From Bacillus canaveralius (GTDB lineage Bacteria > Bacillota > Bacilli > Bacillales > Cytobacillaceae): a stretch of 50,595 bases of DNA. Made by a program: the position numbers and the translations under genes. Where the stretch lies: positions 1 through 50,595 of the forward strand of contig NZ_PGVA01000022.1 in NCBI RefSeq assembly GCF_002860125.1, written 5' to 3'. This document shows, one piece after another, positions 17,405-26,225 of the stretch (its first letter is position 1; every line of letters begins with the position of its first letter). The notes under the pieces were generated by a model. It worked only from the letters and a program-made list of their open reading frames with translations. It searched no databases and was not told where the DNA came from.

Positions 17405-18073
17405 ATGTCAGACATCTGGCAAGAAACAAATAAATTTTTTGTTGAACGTGGATTTGCTAGAAAAATAGGATTTGGAAAACGACCTGCTGTAATAGTAATT
17501 GATATTATTGGAGCATTTACAAATCCCGATTTACCGCTTGGCACAAATTTAGAGCAAGTTATTAATGAAACTAAGAAAGTATTGAATGTGTCTCGACAAG
17601 CAGATATTCCCATCTTCTTTAGTACCCTAAGCTATGACGATAAGGACCTGAAAGATGCGGGTGTATGGGCGCTTAAACAGGGGGGGTTAGTGACTTTACG
17701 GTCAGGTACACCTGAAGCAGAAGTAGAGCCACGTTTAGAACGAAGGTTAAGCGAGCCTTTAATTGTGAAAAAATATGCTTCAGTCTTTTTTGGAACAGAT
17801 TTATTTACAAGGTTAAATACGTTAGGAATTGATACATTGATTTTAACAGGATGTACGACGAGTGGGTGTGTTCGAGCTACAGCTGTTGATGGACTCCAGT
17901 ATGGCTTTCGGGTGATAGTAGCCGAAGAAGCTGTTGGGGATCGGGCTGATATGGCACATAAACAAAGTCTTTTTGACTTAAATGCAAAGTATGCTGATGT
18001 TGTTTCTGTAACAGAAGTGCTACATTTCCTTTCTAGTTTAAAAATACCAATAAATGAGGAGAAAAAGGTATGA
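17405..18073 (+). CDS. Isochorismatase-family cysteine hydrolase (amidase)
   Basis: ATG at 17405 is preferred to the TTG at 17384 because GGGGGA sits 6 nt upstream; the product is 222 residues. The cysteine-hydrolase triad is visible: Asp in VIVIDIIGAF, Lys in VKKYASVFFGT, and Cys in LTGCTTSGCVRATA. The TGCTTSGCVRA form is that of N-carbamoylsarcosine amidase and maleamate amidase types, so hydrolysis of an amide is more likely than of isochorismate. It lies between two TAXI genes and overlaps the second by 4 bp (ATGA), so it belongs to the transport operon. Substrate unknown. Confidence 0.85.
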   Translation: MSDIWQETNKFFVERGFARKIGFGKRPAVIVIDIIGAFTNPDLPLGTNLEQVINETKKVLNVSRQADIPIFFSTLSYDDKDLKDAGVWALKQGGLVTLRSGTPEAEVEPRLERRLSEPLIVKKYASVFFGTDLFTRLNTLGIDTLILTGCTTSGCVRATAVDGLQYGFRVIVAEEAVGDRADMAHKQSLFDLNAKYADVVSVTEVLHFLSSLKIPINEEKKV

Positions 18074-19089
18074 AAAAGAGAATCTATCAAATTTTCACCA
18101 TTATTTTGTCTATCACATTTTTGTTAGCAGGTTGTGGAGGAAGCTCCGAACAGACAAAATCATCTAAAGCAAATGCTTCGTCCGGAGGTGAGCTGAAAGT
18201 AACGATTGCCGGAGGCGCTGCGGGTGGCTTATGGAGTACAATCGGTGAAGGTCTCGGGGAAGCCTTGAAGCGAACACATAAGAGTGCGTCGTTCACATAT
18301 CAGCCTGGGCAGGACGGTGCCAACATCATTACAGTAACCACCGGTCAGGCCGACTTCGGAATAGTCAGTTCTTCAGCAGCAAAATGGGCCTACAAAGGGG
18401 AAGGCCCATATCCATCCAAAGTGGATAAAGTGCGGACCGTCGCTTTTCTACATCAAATGCCATACCACTTTACGGTTAGTGAGGATTCGGGAATAAATTC
18501 AATTGAACAAATCGCGGAGGAAAAATTCCCGTTGATAGTGGCTGTTAATACGAAAGACTCGCCGATGGAGATTTCAAACCAGATTGTTTTTGAAAGCTAT
18601 GGTATCAGCTATGAACAAATTGAAAAGAATGGTGGCAGTATCCAATACCTGGCGATCAGTAAAGCGAATGACCAGATTAAAGATAACAAAATGCATGGAT
18701 CAATATCACCCCTGCCAACCCCTGCGGGGAATTTGATGGAGTTAAATTCTAGCAAGCCAATTAAATTACTTCCTCTTTCTGATGCGGCAATCAAAGCAAT
18801 GGAAGAAAAAGTTGAGGCAAGACCATATACGATTAAGGCAGGCACGTATCCATTTGTAAAACAAGATATCCCTACTGCAGCCGTTGATACGATTTTAATT
18901 ACAAGTGCGGATATTCCGGAAGACGTAGTATATAAAATGACGAAAGCGATGTATGAACAAATGGATTATTTGTATACCGTCCATCAATCCTTTGAGGCTG
19001 TAACTAAAGAGACGATAGCGGAAGTAACCGGGGCTCCATTGCATCCTGGTGCTGAAAAGTTCTATAAAGAAATCGGAATCTTGAAATAG
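18070..19089 (+). CDS. TAXI-family TRAP transporter substrate-binding lipoprotein (copy 2)
   Basis: This 339-residue paralogue of the protein at 16237 has lipobox LLAGC (Cys22), TIAGGAAGGLWSTIGEGL and GQADFGIVSS. The start overlaps the stop of the amidase gene, with GAGGAGAAAAAGG upstream. Differences from copy 1 cluster in the middle of the chain, where the ligand cleft lies in this fold, so the two may bind different ligands and share one permease. Confidence 0.93.
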   Translation: MKKRIYQIFTIILSITFLLAGCGGSSEQTKSSKANASSGGELKVTIAGGAAGGLWSTIGEGLGEALKRTHKSASFTYQPGQDGANIITVTTGQADFGIVSSSAAKWAYKGEGPYPSKVDKVRTVAFLHQMPYHFTVSEDSGINSIEQIAEEKFPLIVAVNTKDSPMEISNQIVFESYGISYEQIEKNGGSIQYLAISKANDQIKDNKMHGSISPLPTPAGNLMELNSSKPIKLLPLSDAAIKAMEEKVEARPYTIKAGTYPFVKQDIPTAAVDTILITSADIPEDVVYKMTKAMYEQMDYLYTVHQSFEAVTKETIAEVTGAPLHPGAEKFYKEIGILK

Positions 19090-19097
19090 AGTGAGAG

Positions 19098-19136
19098 GGA
19101 TAGCAATAATAAGCTTCTATTATCGCTATCCTTTTT
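19098..19136 (+). terminator. Rho-independent terminator after TAXI copy 2
   Basis: GGATAGC (19098-19104) pairs with GCTATCC (19125-19131), extended by an ATAAT/TATTAT arm, and is followed by TTTTT. It may be partial, since the next gene on the same strand starts 32 bp on. Confidence 0.75.
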
Positions 19137-19167
19137 CTCTTTTGAATTAAAGGGGAGGAGCGAAGAA

Positions 19168-20811
19168 ATGAATGGAGCTCAAGCTGTAATTGAAACACTA
19201 AAGCGTGAAGGGGTCAAATATGTTTTCGGTTTACCGGGAACAACGATCATGCATTTGATAGATGCTCTGTACGATGAAAAGGAAATTCGCTATATAACCG
19301 TCCGCCATGAACAGGTCGCCGCGTTTATGGCGGATGGCTATGCAAGAGCAACAGGAGAAATTGGTGTCTGCATGGCGTCAAGGGGTCCTGGTGCTGCCAA
19401 TCTAACGATCGGAATCCATAATGCATATGCTGAGTCGGTACCTGTGCTGGCCTTGCTTGGCCAGGTATCGGATCAAATCTACTATCAGGATGCATTTGAA
19501 GAAATGGACCTTGTAAAATTTTTTGAACCAATCACGAAATGGGCGCTGGAAATTCACCAGACAGAGAGGATACCAGAATTGCTGCAGCGAGGGATCACAA
19601 CAGCCTTATCAGGAAGGCCGAGGCCAGTTGCGGTTTCACTCCCGCTTGATGCGCAGATAAAGGAAGGGGAGTTTTCCTTTCGCACAGTGTTTCGCAGTAA
19701 ACATCGTGTTGTTGACTTGCAAGGAGTCAAGCAGGCAGCTGAACTGTTAAAGAATGCGAAAAACCCGGTCATTATTGCGGGAGGCGGTGTAGTTCTGTCC
19801 GGCGGAACCAGAGATTTGGTTCAGCTGGCAGAACAGCTCGCGATTCCAGTGATTACTACCTGGAGAAAGCCAAATGTGTTTCCAAATGACCATCATCTTT
19901 ATTTTGGGAATGTTGGGCCAGGGTGTCCTTCGGTTTGCTGGAAGCTGATTGATGAGGCAGATGTAGTGTTGGCTGTCGGAATGCATTTCTCTGAATTCTC
20001 AACGAATAGATGGACGGCGCTCAATGAACAGACACGACTGATTCATATTGATATTGATGAAGCAGAGCTGGGCAAGATTTATATACCGGAAGTGGCGCTA
20101 TTGGGCGATGCAAGAGAAACTGTTCAAGAGATCATAAAGGAGTTAGCTGGTTATGATGAAATAGCAGAACATCGAGAATCATTTCAAAAAAATTTGCCTC
20201 AATATAAAGAAGAAACTAAGCTGCCAGAGCAAGTGCGTGATCGGCCAGTCCTTTCTACAGCTGTCATGGGATCAATAAACCGCATGCTAGAAAACTACGA
20301 TGCAATTGTCGTTGAAGATGCTGCTACGTTTGGGCCGTGGCTGACAAGATACGGCCGTTTCAAGCCGGGTAATTTTTATGCAGCGGCCGGTGGATCGATG
20401 GGCTGGGGGTTCCCGGCATCAATGGGAATCAAGCTCGCAAATCCTGATAAAGTTGTCACCAATGTAACCGGGGACGGGGCATTTTGGATGGTCGCCCAGG
20501 ATCTGGAGACGGCGGTGCGCGAAAATATCCCTGTCATTAATATTGTATTAAATAACTTTTGCTACGGGAATACGCGTGACCGGCAAAAAACAGCCCATCA
20601 AGGAAGGTACATTGGAATACGCTACAACAACATTGATTTTGCGCAGTTTGCCCGCCTATTAGGTGCTTATGGTGAAAGGGTGGAGTCAGCGGACGACTTG
20701 GACGGAGCGATCGAAAGAGCAATAGCATCAGGTAAACCAGCAATCATCGATATCATTCAGGACCAGTGGGAAGGACTGCCACCCGGAGCAATACCAGCCA
20801 TTTCGAAGTAG
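19168..20811 (+). CDS. Thiamine-diphosphate-dependent enzyme, benzoylformate decarboxylase/acetolactate synthase-like
   Basis: This 547-residue protein has the ThDP enzyme three-domain layout. The cofactor glutamate is Glu48 in TVRHEQVAAFMADGYARA, the central domain has PVIIAGGGV, and the C-terminal ThDP motif runs from GDGAFWM to LNNFCYGN. It could decarboxylate a 2-oxo acid or carry out carboligation. An aldehyde dehydrogenase follows after 12 bp, which fits a decarboxylase-dehydrogenase pair of the mandelate-pathway kind (2-oxo acid to aldehyde to acid). GGGGAGG is upstream. Substrate not determinable. Confidence 0.82.
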   Translation: MNGAQAVIETLKREGVKYVFGLPGTTIMHLIDALYDEKEIRYITVRHEQVAAFMADGYARATGEIGVCMASRGPGAANLTIGIHNAYAESVPVLALLGQVSDQIYYQDAFEEMDLVKFFEPITKWALEIHQTERIPELLQRGITTALSGRPRPVAVSLPLDAQIKEGEFSFRTVFRSKHRVVDLQGVKQAAELLKNAKNPVIIAGGGVVLSGGTRDLVQLAEQLAIPVITTWRKPNVFPNDHHLYFGNVGPGCPSVCWKLIDEADVVLAVGMHFSEFSTNRWTALNEQTRLIHIDIDEAELGKIYIPEVALLGDARETVQEIIKELAGYDEIAEHRESFQKNLPQYKEETKLPEQVRDRPVLSTAVMGSINRMLENYDAIVVEDAATFGPWLTRYGRFKPGNFYAAAGGSMGWGFPASMGIKLANPDKVVTNVTGDGAFWMVAQDLETAVRENIPVINIVLNNFCYGNTRDRQKTAHQGRYIGIRYNNIDFAQFARLLGAYGERVESADDLDGAIERAIASGKPAIIDIIQDQWEGLPPGAIPAISK

Positions 20812-20823
20812 GAGGGGAAACAG

Positions 20824-22332
20824 ATGAACAAAGTGAAAGATCGGACAGTTAACAAGGACTGGATAGCGATAAAAGACCGGCTGCTACAACAACAATATCG
20901 CATGCTTATCGGCGGCGAATTAGTTTACTCAAAAGGTGGGGAAACATATGAAACGTTCAGCCCTTCTACTGGAGAACGGCTTGCATCGGCGCCATTTGCC
21001 CAAAAGGAAGATGTTTATTTAGCGGTTGAGTCAGCGAAAATAGCTTTTCAATCATGGAGAAAAATTTCTCCTTTACAACGTGCGAAAATATTGAAGCAAC
21101 TGGTTGAAGAATTTAAGAAACGCGCAGATGAATATGCTGTGCTTGATGCAGTCGATGGTGGAAATCCGGTTTCTGCGATGGTTTCGGATGTTTTCCTTGC
21201 AGCAGATATGATGGAGTACGCAATCAACATGGCAACTGAATTGAAGGGTGAGACGATTCCCTCGTCCGGAGTCAACTGGCATTTAACGAGACGGGAACCT
21301 TACGGGGTGATTGGACGAATCATCCCGTATAATCATCCGATCATGTTTACGGCAGCGAAAATTGCCGCACCACTGATTGCCGGAAATACGGTCGTGTTAA
21401 AAGCACCAGATCAATGCCCGCTTTCGTCGCTTTTGTTTGGGGAACTTTGTCAAGAAATGCTTCCGCCCGGAGTAGTCAATATTGTAAGCGGTGACGGCGC
21501 AACAACAGGGGATGCACTGGTGCGCCATCCCGATGTAAAGCGGATTGCTTTAATCGGGAGTATAGAAACCGGAAAGGCAATTTTAAAATCTTCGGCGGAT
21601 GTGGCAATCAAACACCTATCTTTGGAGCTGGGTGGAAAAAATGCAATGATTGTTTATCCTGATGCAGATGTGGACAAAGCGGTAGAAGGTGCAGTGCGCG
21701 GCATGAATTTTCTATGGTGCCAGGGCCAGTCATGCGGATCCACTTCGCGCTTATTTTTACATGAAGCGATTCATGATGAATTCATAGGGAAACTGATTCA
21801 ACAAGTACAAAAGATAAAGATAGGACTCCCGATCGAGCCTGATACGGAAATGGGCTGCCTGGTCTCACAATCCCAATATGATAAGGTTATAGGTTATATT
21901 CATTCGGGAATAGTTGATGGTGCAGTGTTGAGAGCAGGGGGAGGTAAACCGGCAGGTGATAGATTTGTGGAAGGGTACTTTGTAGCGCCGACCATCTTCA
22001 CCAATGTGACTGAGAAAATGAAAATTTTCAGAGAAGAAATCTTCGGCCCGGTTTTATCGGTTATCCGTTGGAATGATGAAGAAGATGTGATCCGGCAGGC
22101 AAACGCCCTTCCTTTCGGGCTGACTGCATCGATCTGGACGAACCACCTGCCGACGGCATTGGATACTGTGGACCGGATAGCAGCAGGCTTTGTTTGGGTG
22201 AATGGGAGCTCTCAGCATTTTACAGGGGTTCCATACCAAGGCTACAAGGATAGTGGAATTGGCTCTGAAGAAGGCCTGGACGAGATTCTCAGTTATACCC
22301 AGGTAAAGAGCGTTAATTTTATGATGGAATAA
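20824..22332 (+). CDS. Aldehyde dehydrogenase family protein
   Basis: This 502-residue NAD(P)-dependent aldehyde dehydrogenase shows IIPYNHPI, the general-base glutamate in LSLELGGKN, and catalytic Cys in CQGQSCGSTSR. EEIFGPV lies in the C-terminal third. The N-terminus is about 15 residues longer than in many members. It starts 12 bp after the ThDP enzyme gene with GGAGGGG upstream, so it probably oxidises the aldehyde released by that enzyme, for example an aromatic aldehyde. Confidence 0.88.
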   Translation: MNKVKDRTVNKDWIAIKDRLLQQQYRMLIGGELVYSKGGETYETFSPSTGERLASAPFAQKEDVYLAVESAKIAFQSWRKISPLQRAKILKQLVEEFKKRADEYAVLDAVDGGNPVSAMVSDVFLAADMMEYAINMATELKGETIPSSGVNWHLTRREPYGVIGRIIPYNHPIMFTAAKIAAPLIAGNTVVLKAPDQCPLSSLLFGELCQEMLPPGVVNIVSGDGATTGDALVRHPDVKRIALIGSIETGKAILKSSADVAIKHLSLELGGKNAMIVYPDADVDKAVEGAVRGMNFLWCQGQSCGSTSRLFLHEAIHDEFIGKLIQQVQKIKIGLPIEPDTEMGCLVSQSQYDKVIGYIHSGIVDGAVLRAGGGKPAGDRFVEGYFVAPTIFTNVTEKMKIFREEIFGPVLSVIRWNDEEDVIRQANALPFGLTASIWTNHLPTALDTVDRIAAGFVWVNGSSQHFTGVPYQGYKDSGIGSEEGLDEILSYTQVKSVNFMME

Positions 22333-22352
22333 GGAATCGGAGGTAGAATATC

Positions 22353-23276
22353 GTGATAAATAAATTCGTAAACTCTCCGCATATCCTGTTGGTTTTCAGT
22401 GCTTTATTTTGGGGAGGAAATGCCGTTGCCGGCAAATATTTAGCGGCTTCGATTCCTCCCGTCACGATATCCTTTATCCGTTTAGCGATTTCAGGGTTCA
22501 TAATATTCCCCTTGTTTTTCGTAATTTTACGAAAGGAATGGAAAACTGCGAGAACCCACTTGAAACAATTAACGCTGTTGGCTCTGACTGGGATAATCGG
22601 ATTTAATCTTTTAAGTTATTGGGCACTCAATTTTACCTCTGCCATCAACGGAAGCTTGCTCAACAGCACCAGTCCTTTGTTCATTTTTCTATTATCCTAC
22701 GTACTTACGAAGGAAAGGATAAAAATCAAGTACATCCTGTCTGTGTTGCTTTCAATAGGAGGAGTCATTTTTATCATTACACAAGGATCGCTAGATAGAT
22801 TGATTTCTTTTCGGTTTAACCTCGGTGACCTGATTATGATACTGGCAGTGATAATGTGGGCCATTTATTCGCTTCTTTTAAAGAAAATTTCATTGGAAAT
22901 CTCGCCTTTCGGCGTTTTTGGCTATAGCCTCGGTATTGGGTTTATGTTAATGATTCCTATTGTGTTTGTTGAACTATCGATAATTCCCCTCGGATATATA
23001 AGCTCACCGGAATGGGCTGCCCTGCTTTATTTAGGAATTTTCCCCTCCGTATGCTCGTTTTTGTTATGGAATCGTGCAGTGGTGTTGATTGGGGCGGCGA
23101 AGGCCTCTGTCTTTTTAAATCTAATCCCCGTGTTTGGATCGGTTGCGGCTTTTTTTATGCTAGGTGAAGTGATTACTGTTGCCCATGTGGTTGGCGGCAG
23201 CTTGGTATTTGCGGGTATTTATTTTTCTTCCTATACAAAAAAATCCTCATCAATACTACAGGAGAAAGAAGGGTAA
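22353..23276 (+). CDS. EamA-family (DMT superfamily) transporter
   Basis: A GTG start at 22353 with CGGAGG upstream gives 307 residues. The chain is a duplicated five-helix EamA repeat: FWGGNAVAGKYLAASIPP at the start of the first half and the matching AIYSLLLKKISLEISP segment at the start of the second. The last residues are charged. It follows the aldehyde dehydrogenase gene by 20 bp, so it may export a product or relative of the pathway. Substrate unknown. Confidence 0.88.
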   Translation: MINKFVNSPHILLVFSALFWGGNAVAGKYLAASIPPVTISFIRLAISGFIIFPLFFVILRKEWKTARTHLKQLTLLALTGIIGFNLLSYWALNFTSAINGSLLNSTSPLFIFLLSYVLTKERIKIKYILSVLLSIGGVIFIITQGSLDRLISFRFNLGDLIMILAVIMWAIYSLLLKKISLEISPFGVFGYSLGIGFMLMIPIVFVELSIIPLGYISSPEWAALLYLGIFPSVCSFLLWNRAVVLIGAAKASVFLNLIPVFGSVAAFFMLGEVITVAHVVGGSLVFAGIYFSSYTKKSSSILQEKEG

Positions 23277-23327
23277 AGAGCTTCAGGATGATTCTGCAGG
23301 AATTTATAAGGAAGAAGGGATGAACAT

Positions 23328-24269
23328 ATGGGTGAATTGCTGGCGATTGCTGCGATGCTCTTGTTTTCTACGAATATTATATTAACAAAGGTAGCTGCTG
23401 CGCGGCTGAATCTTCATTTTGGATTTTTAATTTCCGTTGGCATGAATATCATTTTTGGATTATTGTTATTTGCTGTTCAAATGCTTTTCTTTGAACAAGG
23501 CAATATTGATTGGAATACAAAAGGGTTTTTATTTTTTTTATCGGCTGGAGTCTTTAGTACATATTTGGGGCGCTGGTTTTTCTTTGAAACGATCGATAAA
23601 TTGGGGCCAACAAGAGCAAGTGCCTTCCAGGTGAGCAATCCGTTATTTACCGCGCTTATCGCCTGGTTGTTTCTCGGCGAAAGGTTACACTTGATCGATG
23701 TATTGGCAATATGCATTGTTCTTCTAGGGCTGTTTCTTGTTTCATACGTTTCACAGAGAACGGTGAAAAGTCAACTTGCCGCCGGCAGAGAACAAATTGA
23801 GGTTCAATCGATCAGAAGTCTTTCACTCAAATGGATCCTGACATCGAGTATTTTGTTAGCTTTTTTTAGTTCCCTTTCATATGCAGTGGGCAATGTCGTC
23901 AGAGGAGTAGCCATCCAAAACTGGAATCAGCCGATACTTGGCGGAGTATTGGGCGCTATATTGGGTTTTTTGATGCATGCAGTTACCAATAAAAATACCC
24001 GCCATTTTTGGAGAGATTTAAAAACTTCGGATTCCAGGGGCGTTTTACTTTATACGATCAGTGGAATCATTACCATCACAGCTCAAATCGCAGTAATAGC
24101 TTCAATGCGCTATATCCCCATTTCGATCGCCAACCTTATTACATTATCAACGCCAGTTGTTGTAACACCGGTAAGTTACTTCATGTTCAAGAACCAGGAA
24201 GGCATCACTTACAGGACGATAATTGGGATCCTATTGGTCATGGGGGGGATATTTGTTATTTTGCTGTAG
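23328..24269 (+). CDS. EamA-family (DMT superfamily) transporter
   Basis: This 313-residue protein has about ten hydrophobic segments in two repeats; GPTRASAFQVSNPLFTALIAWLFLGE is the typical end of the first EamA repeat, and the second starts near residue 170 after a polar linker. It lies 51 bp after another EamA gene and may form a hetero-oligomer with it or serve alone. The strong hairpin at 24281 ends the unit. Confidence 0.87.
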   Translation: MGELLAIAAMLLFSTNIILTKVAAARLNLHFGFLISVGMNIIFGLLLFAVQMLFFEQGNIDWNTKGFLFFLSAGVFSTYLGRWFFFETIDKLGPTRASAFQVSNPLFTALIAWLFLGERLHLIDVLAICIVLLGLFLVSYVSQRTVKSQLAAGREQIEVQSIRSLSLKWILTSSILLAFFSSLSYAVGNVVRGVAIQNWNQPILGGVLGAILGFLMHAVTNKNTRHFWRDLKTSDSRGVLLYTISGIITITAQIAVIASMRYIPISIANLITLSTPVVVTPVSYFMFKNQEGITYRTIIGILLVMGGIFVILL

Positions 24270-24280
24270 AGTATTTAGGT

Positions 24281-24335
24281 GCCTGACCCCCGCTGCGTTA
24301 ATGCTTTAAAGCAGCGCGGGTCAGGCCCTTTTTTT
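24281..24335 (+). terminator. Strong palindromic terminator between convergent genes
   Basis: GCCTGACCC then CGCTGC (24281-24296) pairs with GCAGCG then GGGTCAGGC (24311-24326), with TTTTTTT at 24329-24335. The stem is about 15 bp with a one-base offset. The T run is on the plus strand, so it ends the EamA transcript. Confidence 0.85.
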
Positions 24336-26022
24336 AGTCCCTCCATTTCTTTATTTTTTTAACTAGTGTTGAATGGTCAATGCTCAGCTCTGCGGCTGCT
24401 TTTCTTAAAGAAGGATGCTTCTTTATCGTGTCATAGACGATTCGCTGTTCATAATTTTCGACTTTTTGTTTGAGTGTTAATGGCTTTTCAAAATCTGCCT
24501 GGCTATAAACATGCACGGGCAGATGATGTGGCTCGATGAGATTTGCTGGAATAGAAACAATCATATTTTCCATCAGATTCCGGAGTTCTCTTACGTTGCC
24601 GGGCCAATGGTAAGACTGAAGGATTTTTTTGGACTCTTCAGACAAGCGCTTTTCAATGCGGAACTGTTGGCAGAAATACGAAAAATAATGATCAACCAAT
24701 AAAAGAATATCTTCCTGCCGTTCGACAAGAGGAGGAATATGAATTTCGACTACCTGGAGCCGATAATATAGATCTTCGCGAAAATCTCCTTTTTCAATAA
24801 GTTTATTTAAGTCTTTATTGGTGGCCGAAATGATTCGGATATCAAGTTTTCTTGGTGTTATTCCACCAAGTCTTAAAATTTGTTTTTCCTGGATGACTCT
24901 AAGCATCTTCACCTGGATCGTGAGCGGCATTTCACCAATTTCATCAAACATGACGGTTCCGCCATCGGCAAGTTCAAGCAGGCCGATTTTCCCATCCTTA
25001 TTCGCCCCGGTAAATGCGCCTTTTTCATAACCGAATAGTTCCGATTCCAAAAGCTGCTCAGGAATAGCACCGCAATTCACTTTGATGAAAGGTTCATTTT
25101 TTCGAGTGCTGTAATGGTGTATCAAATTAGCGAACACCTCTTTTCCCCCCCCGGAGGGCCCGGATAAAAGAATGCTGGTTGGATAGGGAGCGACCTGTTT
25201 CACCTTGTCATGGACCTCGCTCATTTTTTCGCTTTGGAAGACGACATGTTGATCAGAGTCATGTATCTTCACGGAAAAGCGGTGATCATGATATTGTGAA
25301 AAGGTTTTGGCTCTTAATAATTCATGCTTGATATCGTTCAGTTGCGTAATATCTCTGACGCTCGTTACAACTAACTCAATTTCACCAGAATCATTCAGAA
25401 CCGGGTTCCCGGTTACAATGACATCTTTTTTGCCGCCGATTTTTTGTATGATTGAGATTTTCTGCTTCTTTTCCAGCACGAGCAGGGACACAGACTGATC
25501 GATATAGCCGTTCAACATTAATTTCTTCATATGCCTGCCGATCAGGTCTTTACGGTCAAAGCCGGTCATATCCTCGTAAGCTTTATTGACATAAATCGTA
25601 ATGCCTTCACTGTTCACGACATAAATTCCATCGGTTGAAAACTCCAAAACCGCTTCCCACTGTTTCAGCAAATTCCGGTATTGTTCAATTTCGGAGATAT
25701 CCTGAATGACACTTATTCCGCCAATAAGATTGCCGTCTTCATATAAAGGAGTACGATTGACCATGCACTGCTTTCCGTTAATGACGATCTTTTCACCAAT
25801 AAAGCTGTCGCCGTTTTTTAAAACTTTCATAATTTTTTGATTTGGAACAAGTTTTTCAATGCTTCGGCCTTCCCAACTTTGAGCCTCGAGTTGAAACAAA
25901 GCTCTCGCAGAGGAATTCATAAACCTGATGGTTCCGTGATCATCAACGACGAGGACACTATTATGCATCGATGAAAGAATGTTTTCCCACGGAATGGAAT
26001 GAAGCAAGCTTTGCGTTTCCAT
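24334..26022 (-). CDS. Sigma-54-dependent transcriptional activator with two PAS domains
   Basis: This 562-residue protein has two PAS domains (about residues 10-115 and 125-230), an AAA+ domain with Walker A GPSGGGKE, the sigma-54 contact loop GAFTGA, Walker B GGTVMFDEIGE and an arginine-finger region, then a Fis-type helix-turn-helix near the end (KAAAELSIDHSTLVKKIKKW). There is no receiver domain, so it senses a ligand or redox state through PAS, as the RocR/BkdR type does in bacilli. Walker A has GG where the usual form is GTG. It is divergent from the operon at 26226, which has a sigma-54 promoter, so it is the probable activator there. Confidence 0.92.
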   Translation of the reverse strand: METQSLLHSIPWENILSSMHNSVLVVDDHGTIRFMNSSARALFQLEAQSWEGRSIEKLVPNQKIMKVLKNGDSFIGEKIVINGKQCMVNRTPLYEDGNLIGGISVIQDISEIEQYRNLLKQWEAVLEFSTDGIYVVNSEGITIYVNKAYEDMTGFDRKDLIGRHMKKLMLNGYIDQSVSLLVLEKKQKISIIQKIGGKKDVIVTGNPVLNDSGEIELVVTSVRDITQLNDIKHELLRAKTFSQYHDHRFSVKIHDSDQHVVFQSEKMSEVHDKVKQVAPYPTSILLSGPSGGGKEVFANLIHHYSTRKNEPFIKVNCGAIPEQLLESELFGYEKGAFTGANKDGKIGLLELADGGTVMFDEIGEMPLTIQVKMLRVIQEKQILRLGGITPRKLDIRIISATNKDLNKLIEKGDFREDLYYRLQVVEIHIPPLVERQEDILLLVDHYFSYFCQQFRIEKRLSEESKKILQSYHWPGNVRELRNLMENMIVSIPANLIEPHHLPVHVYSQADFEKPLTLKQKVENYEQRIVYDTIKKHPSLRKAAAELSIDHSTLVKKIKKWRD

Positions 26023-26036
26023 TTAAACACCCCTCT

Positions 26037-26126
26037 GGTGAATATTTTCCAGAAAACAGTGAATATTATCACCACTTTAATTCTAGAAGATTATCAATGA
26101 TTCCTTTATTTTTGGTGAATTTTTTC
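26037..26126. promoter_or_regulatory. Candidate upstream activator sites (repeated GTGAATATT)
   Basis: GTGAATATT occurs at 26038 and again at 26059, 21 bp (two helical turns) apart, and GTGAATTTT occurs at 26115. The 26059 copy is part of an imperfect palindrome ending ATCAC. All lie 60-150 bp before the sigma-54 promoter, where enhancer-binding proteins act. Confidence 0.5.
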
Positions 26127-26172
26127 AACAGCCAGGGATGAACAATCACTTTAGTTTTCAGTAATGATCACA

Positions 26173-26189
26173 TTGGCATAATTATTGCA
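26173..26189 (+). promoter_or_regulatory. Sigma-54 (-24/-12) promoter
   Basis: TTGGCATAATTATTGCA has the -24 TTGGCA and the -12 TTGCA with exact spacing, GG at 26175-26176 and GC at 26187-26188. Transcription should start near 26200, upstream of the gene at 26226. Confidence 0.9.
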
Positions 26190-26225
26190 TTAATAAATGA
26201 TGACAAATATTAAGGAGGGGATAAC

